Source: Channallabes apus (lineage: Eukaryota; Chordata; Actinopteri; Siluriformes; Clariidae). Taken from it: a stretch of 64,000 nucleotides of DNA. Below, piece by piece: positions 43,961 to 64,000 of the stretch. The stretch spans positions 8,591,579 through 8,655,578 of the forward strand of contig CM060115.1 of the NCBI GenBank assembly GCA_030522415.1. Reading direction: 5' to 3'. The stretch's first letter is position 1. Each line of letters opens with the position of its first letter. The notes under the pieces were generated by a model. It did no database searches. It saw only the letters and a list, made by a program, of their open reading frames with translations, and had not been told where the DNA came from. A program made the position numbers and the translations under genes.

Positions 43961-44159
43961 TCCTGGTACGTGCTCCATGATACGATTACACTACATGGTA
44001 AAACCATGTACCATTATTATAATTATAGTACATGTTCTACTGTAATAAAAGTACATACCATGGTAGAACCATGTACAGTACTATAGTATAGTATAGTGCA
44101 TGAACTATACCAACAAATAGGGTTAAAATACTAGGCTACAACATATCCTGGTAAAATTC

Positions 44160-44350
44160 TTATGGGAACATAGTGAGACAGGAGGTAACAGATGGGTTTC
44201 AGTTTTGGAAGGAACACAGAATGCAGATAAGTTAATGACACCAGATTGGGTGGTGACACAGATTGGGTTATAGCACAGATGACCCAGATTAGATTGCGAC
44301 TTTGGGGCTGCAGATTGGGTAATGACACGTCCAGCCAGTGATTGCTTCAA
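44160..44350. repeat. Degenerate minisatellite, block 1
   Basis: Repeated variants of GCAGATTGGGTAATGACACA, about 27-33 bp apart (AGATTGGGTGGTGACACAG, AGATTGGGTTATAGCACAG, GCAGATTGGGTAATGACACG). Confidence 0.65.
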
Positions 44351-45655
44351 TAAACTCATTGTACTGAGTATTCCTGAAGTTCCTCGTCTTCATACCTTTA
44401 AATGACATTTTGCAGTCTGAGATACATTTTGGTCCATTTTGTTTTCTCTCTTCATTCGTGCAAACTCACACACCGGACTTAAGGGACATGGCCATGGCAC
44501 TGCATGTTATGATAGGAGTGTAAAGTATTGGATTGATATTTGATACCAGTATCAATAACACCATCAGCATCTTTTCATTACGGATACGTGCATTGTCCCT
44601 AATAACGTGAACAGTCGGTAAGAACACGCGTGTGCCTTGCAAGCTAAAAAACAATCAATATAAATAATCAAGACTCAGCCTCACAAGGTTTGTGCAATTA
44701 TTTTAAATGTATAAAGTTGAACAGATATATATTTTTTAACCAGTATCTGAAAATATACAACATTGAAAGATAAGTCAAATTAACAAGGATAATTCATACT
44801 ATAATTAATAAGTAACAATAATCATCAAAATTTCTCCTTATCCAGAAACACCTGAGGGAATCAAATCAATCAAAAAAAAAAGGAAACAACACAATCATAC
44901 ATAAGGATCATCTAAAGGAATGGAGAAAAGAAAAAACAACAACCAGGAAATGAGAAGTATGAGAAGATAAAGAGAGAAATGATTAGAGGGAGGGCAATAA
45001 ACCAGGGCAGATTAACAGATTAACAATACATGTCACTCACAGTCACACTCATTTGGTTATGTACAGCAAATTCCTGCAGTGCCGTGGACGTGGATAAAAA
45101 AAAAAACACACACACATACACACACACACACACTCAGTGCAGATGCTCGGGCAGAGATGAAGGGAGCTAGAGGAGATTCATGGGGTCGGTGTGTTTTTTT
45201 GCTCTTTGTGTGTGCACTCTACAGTATGTGTGTACTGTATATACTGTGTGTGTGTGTCATCAAATGTGCACGTGTGTGTTCCCCTATGCAACTTTCAGGT
45301 GCTGGTCTTTGAAGCATGATACAATGCTTCCTTCATTCTCTACTCTCATATACATTCTGCTTTTGATAGAGTTCAAAAGAAATATCGTGCAAAACAACAT
45401 TTCAAAACCAGCTTTGAATTTGTTTTTATTCCATTCTGTGTCTATCAAGCTTTCAGACACTTAAGCTTGGCTGAAGAAAAAAATAAAAGACAAAAAACAA
45501 TACGAGTAATGATGTCTGAGAAGCTCTTGCCAAAGATTCTTCATGTTATAAAGATGGAAATTTAGTCACGCTTTTATTATTTAATTTTTGTAAAGGAACC
45601 ACTAGTTTTTAAACTGTTCTTTTTGTTTGATAAATGAAATCTATGTAAAAAAAAA
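44351..45655. other. No gene seen
   Basis: AT-rich interval with a CA microsatellite at about 45,105-45,134 and a GT-rich patch (45,180-45,280) carrying TACAGTA and TACTGTA 14 bp apart. 44,840-45,010 is purine-rich. Confidence 0.35.
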
Positions 45656-45659
45656 AAAA

Positions 45660-46345
45660 CTTGTGAAAATGCCCAGATTTGGTGGTAATATTAACACAGA
45701 GAGCACAGATTAGGTAATGACAAAAGTGATGCAAATTGGGTAATGACATGAGAATGCAGAATGGGCCTCGGACATGGACACACAGGAAATCACACAAGTA
45801 ATGCAAATAACACAGATAGAGTAAAGTCACCACGGACACTGAAGGGCTAATGATATTTATTGAGTTACAGTAAGACGCAAGGAATGCTGATCAAGTGACA
45901 ACGCAGGGTAAAAAGAAATTGCGTTGCAAAAGGAGGGTGGCAGATTGGGTAGCAAAACAGGATGTAGATTGGATTACAATAGGGGGCAGATATAGTAACA
46001 CATGCTGGCTAATGGCACAGGGGACACTGATGGAGTAACGGGGACCGAGTAGTTTGGGGACACTTTTGGGCAGCAAAACAGGATGCAGAATGGATTACAA
46101 CTGCTTATACCTAGCAGATGCATGCTGAATTTTGTTGTGGGGACGCAGATTGGGTAATGACACATATAAGGCATATTGTGGTAAAATACAGAGGAACAAT
46201 GTTGAATCAAAGATGATGGCATGTAATGAGGGAAGTCCAATCAAGTTACAACTGCAGCAGTGCAGACGGACGGGAAACACTGGGAAGGCAGATCACGTAC
46301 GAATATAGGGAGCGCAAATCTGGGAACACTATGGGGAATGCAAAT
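45660..46345. repeat. Degenerate minisatellite, block 2
   Basis: About twenty variants of the same unit as block 1, such as CACAGATTAGGTAATGAC, GCAAATTGGGTAATGACATG, GCAGATTGGGTAGCAAAACAGG and CGCAGATTGGGTAATGACAC. Units differ in length, so the array is old. It ends about 580 bp beyond the man1c1 stop codon. Confidence 0.65.
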
Positions 46346-46349
46346 AAGG

Positions 46350-46924
46350 ATGCAACTGTTGAACATACTGTAGGTAAGACAAGATAAGATGGGAGGGGCG
46401 AATCATGTACTGTAATGGTAGCGGGGTGATGTAGTAATTCTTAAAAAAATAACTTGTATGTTTGCTGAATATTTGTTGCTTTCTATTCTTTCGAGCTTGC
46501 GAATCCCTTGAAAGAGTCATTAATAAAAACAAATCGTTCACAAATCGCCTGTCAGTAGCTTGTAAAAAAGAGTAAAAAGATGGACAGAAATAACATAGTG
46601 CTGAAGAAAAGTGAAGCGATTTTTTTTTTTTCTCTTTCTCTCGAAGTAGCCCGTGATGAGGCGGTGCCCACCCCGCTAATCTTGGCCTGAAGTATATTCC
46701 ATTTTCCTCACGGAGGAAAGAAAGAAGGGAACAAAGGTGCTCTCATCACAAAAAAAGTAATTTTCATTTTGATTGTCCACAGAGAATGTCCCGGCTCAGG
46801 TATTACAATCACAGCGTGCAGCGCGAGATCCTTTACAGAAGAAGGAGCAGAGAGGCTGCAGCAGGGCCAGTGAAACCGACGCCCTGTCTTGCTGTGCGTG
46901 TGTATCGGGGTGTGTCATTGCAGG
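46350..46924 (-). other. Probable 3' flank or 3' UTR of man1c1
   Basis: This follows the mannosidase stop codon on the minus strand. I see no convincing AATAAA close to the stop on that strand, so the UTR length is unknown. Confidence 0.3.
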
Positions 46925-61475
<14,551 letters not shown>

Positions 61476-61667
61476 ATACCATGAGGGTGAGTCAAAAATT
61501 ACCCACACTATGGTTATATTGAAACGTCTGTTGGTCTTATCAGCACTTTCCGTTCAAAGCTACTGTCTTCCCCAGTCACTGCTGTGCAGGTGTAAATGTG
61601 TTACATCAGTTCATACTGTATGTACTGTAACTGCGGTGCGAGTAAAAATGGACGCCCCACTTGTGAT

Positions 61668-62460
61668 TAAGGCCTTGTTCACACGGGCGTTAAATTTTTG
61701 GATAAACGAACGAGCTCTGAACGTCCTAGACGTTTATGTTGCGTTTTGTAGTGCCGCTCGATTGACTTCTACACTGGCGTCCGTTTGTCTCTGTCTAACG
61801 CCAGCCTGCAGCCCAAATTGTAGTTTGTGTGTTTAACCTGTGGGGGGCAGTGTGTCGAGAACTAGATATGAAAGCCCTGGTCATTTTATTTGAGGTGCCT
61901 CCTTTTAATATGGACCATTTTGCTATATTAGACATTAATCTTATTGTTTTTAAAATTGTAATTAAATTATTATATTTTATATAATATATAAAAATCTTTT
62001 TAAAAATAATACGGCGATGTAGGGAGAGAAAAAAAAACGCTGCCACTACTGGGTTCACCCTCTGACTGCATGACGTCGGATTAAAGGGAGTTTTTTGTGG
62101 TTTATGAAGAAATGCGAACATTTCCGCGCAAGTTTTATTTTTTAAGCATTTTATTTTTGCCTTTTTTCCGCATTTCCCTCTGTATAGCATGTAGGATCAT
62201 GGGATATATCCGGTCCTCAGAAGCATAAAATGGACGCGGAGAAAACGAACTACAGTAGACACGGTTTCCTTGCGTTCGTTGGGATTTGAACGCCAAGAAA
62301 AAGCTGCATGCAACGTTTTTTTAACACCGTATAAACACGCAGCCGGACAAACGCACGTCACCGAAGCCCGTGTGAACACGTCATTGACTCCTATGTGTAG
62401 AAAACCCTCTGCGCTTCATCCGCGGTCACCGGACGCTACAAACGGCAGAAAAACGGTCGA
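61668..62460 (-). repeat. Insert in the mariner, with repeat copy 2
   Basis: The part 62,190-62,460 is the inverted homologue of 18,125-18,475. Words like GTTCACACGGGC occur near both edges (61,676 and, inverted, about 62,368), suggesting a MITE. TACAGTA at 62,251-62,257 is absent at the matching place in copy 1 (CTTCTATCGTTTTC). Confidence 0.5.
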
Positions 62461-63110
62461 AGAGTATAAGCAAAAGCGTTTGGATATCTTCCAAAAAAAA
62501 AAAAAACTGGACAGAGACTTTAAGGCAACTTAAAGAGAATCATTACTGGTGACGAGATGCGGATTCATCACTACAAGCCTGAGAATAAACGGCACAGTTT
62601 GGAATGGGAACATCCTCAATCGCTGACCTAGAAAATGTTCAGAAGTCAACCATCAGCTGGAAAATTGATTGCTTACAGTTTTTTGGGATTTTTAAGGGCC
62701 AGAATTGGAACATTATCAGGATGAAGGTTCAACAATCAACAGTGCTTGTTACAATGAGACGCTTATTGAAGAGCTGAAGCCTAAACTCTGGATTAAACCA
62801 GAGGACTGCTATCCAAGGGCGTCGTGATCTTGTATGATGATGCACATCTGCACACTTCTGCCCACACTGTCGACTCTCTGCAAAATCTTAGTATTGAGGT
62901 GTTAAAGCATCCTCCATATAGTCCAGATCTTGCTCCATTAGACTTTCACCTGTTTGGTCCCCTGAAAGCAGCCCTACAAGGACAAAGATTCACTTCTGAT
63001 AAAGACAGTGAAGACAGCGGTGCATTTGTGGCTCACAGCTCAGCCTGAAAGTATTTTTTAATGGGGGAATACGAAAGCTTGTAGACAGATGGACAAAGAG
63101 AAATAAATTA
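62460..63110 (+). pseudogene. mariner transposase catalytic-region pseudogene
   Basis: Readable pieces: YKQKRLDIFQ near 62,465; ITGDEMRIHHYKPENKRHSL near 62,550, with the first catalytic Asp; LYDDAHLHTSAHTVDSLQ near 62,835, with the second Asp; PPYSPDLAPLDFHLFGPL near 62,912, with the third. The final Asp-Leu-Ala-Pro-Leu-Asp signature is of mariner DD34D type. Several frameshifts and stops separate the pieces. Confidence 0.8.
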
Positions 63111-63124
63111 AGAGTGTCATTGTC

Positions 63125-63880
63125 AGCCTCTTATTCATTTAATGTTACTGTACATTACATTAATATACAGTATAGCGTCCAGTACACCAGCACATTTATA
63201 TAAAACACGTGCCCTACAGTATATGGTGCAACAGAAATACTTGTAAATCACTGAAATACTTTTTAAAAGAGATGCAATCCAGGGGTATTTGTAAACATTT
63301 CTGCTACTACCGAAGTCAAAAATCTGACTTGCTGCCATATTATACTGTATGAGTCACGCACAGTAAAATGATTGCTCTCTTGTTGCTTTGTCGTAGCATG
63401 CAGAGGGAGAAAAAAGGAGATAAGAGAGATGCTAAACTTGGCCTCCATTATAGATGCTCTCTACATCATTACCCATACGGGTCAGAACGGCTCTAGCATC
63501 TCTGGCTCTGGAAAAATCAATGCCTAATAGAGTGAAGAGGGGCAGGGGCACCTAGGGACATCCTCTGTACATGATACAAACTACCATTTTTCCAGCTATT
63601 GGTGACTCAAATATCACTATGTCTAAATATCGCTATGTCTAAATACAGGTATCGCTATGTCTCTGTCGCTATGTGTATGTACTGTACTTGCAGGGAATTT
63701 TATTTAATAATGGCAAAAATCATTCTGTCTATCACTCTAGACAATTAAATGCTGAGAACACATAATCATGTACTGTATTACTTAGTGTAATTAACGATGC
63801 TAATATAAGTGTAATGGTAATATAAAAAAATTTAAAAAGTCCCGAAATATGGCTGTGTCATCTGGGAACTAACAATCTGT
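63125..63880. other. No gene seen
   Basis: Dense in TAC(A/T)GTA: about 63,145, 63,164, 63,214, 63,342, 63,678 and 63,769. CGCTATGTCT is repeated several times at 63,600-63,675. Confidence 0.35.
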
Positions 63881-63884
63881 TCAT

Positions 63885-64000
63885 TCAGTACATTCAGGTC
63901 GTCAGCTGACTTCATTTTATTGCCACATACAGAGAGTTGTCCTGTGACCACTATGCATGATGGGTGCATCGCTTCATGCTCTTCCCTCCTTACCCTGATG
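63885..64000 (-). mobile_element. Tc1-like transposase fragment, runs off the window
   Basis: The reverse complement reads CATCAGGGTAAGGAGGGAAG, CATCATGCATAGTGGTCAC, TGTGGCAATAAAATGAAGTC, the same gene segment as 50,265-50,470. Confidence 0.65.

Larger units (their letters stand above)
61479..63120 (+). mobile_element. mariner element remnant split by another repeat
   Basis: Left end GAGGGTGAGTCAAAAATTAC. A transposase start codon at 61,648 gives MDAPLVI and then breaks into a foreign insert (about 61,668-62,460). The mariner resumes near 62,460 (YKQKRLDIFQ). The right inverted end is not clear. Confidence 0.65.

Noticed and set aside
43640..46345. CRISPR-like spaced repeats
   Set aside because: The units are degenerate, of variable spacing, in a vertebrate nuclear context; it is a minisatellite.

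Overview
The window looks like a TE-rich piece of a ray-finned fish nuclear genome. The evidence is one vertebrate-type spliced gene with GT-AG introns, tRNA-derived SINEs of the Mermaid type found in teleosts, many Tc1/mariner, hAT, pogo-like and Harbinger-like DNA transposons, an L2-type LINE, and a fish-type Gmr1-like Ty3/gypsy retrotransposon. A second tRNA-derived SINE reminds me of catfish sequences, so a siluriform is my guess, but the species is not proven here.

Layout. Positions 1-46,900 hold no recognisable host protein-coding gene. They contain remnants of Tc1, mariner and hAT transposons, SINE copies in both orientations, microsatellites, a local duplication (17.8-20.9 kb), a hAT element with a second, hairpin-forming element inside it (22.1-23.2 kb), and a degenerate minisatellite (44.2-46.3 kb). 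At 36,313-42,778 lies a complete Gmr1-type LTR retrotransposon. It has two 772-bp LTRs with no difference I could see, a TGGGA target duplication, a tRNA-Pro primer site, a polypurine tract and one uninterrupted gag-pol frame in which integrase precedes reverse transcriptase.

From 46,925 to 60,128, on the minus strand, are seven exons of a class I Golgi alpha-1,2-mannosidase (GH47), best matching MAN1C1. They encode the C-terminal 331 residues; earlier exons lie beyond the window or were not recognised. The introns hold SINEs, Tc1 pieces, an L2 LINE and a Harbinger-like MITE inserted in a Tc1 remnant. The last 2.5 kb carries a mariner remnant split by another repeat.

The main unexplained signal is a scatter of the 7-mer TAC(A/T)GTA. 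I counted about 110 by eye, where I would expect roughly a dozen from base composition. In several places two related copies can be compared inside the window, and the motif is a 5-bp C(A/T)GTA insertion at a TA. In one Tc1 transposase, deleting it restores the reading frame. This is the canonical scar left when Sleeping Beauty-type Tc1 transposons with CAG termini excise. I propose the window records a very large number of cut-and-paste excisions. The young gypsy interior, the young SINE and the mannosidase exons have none.
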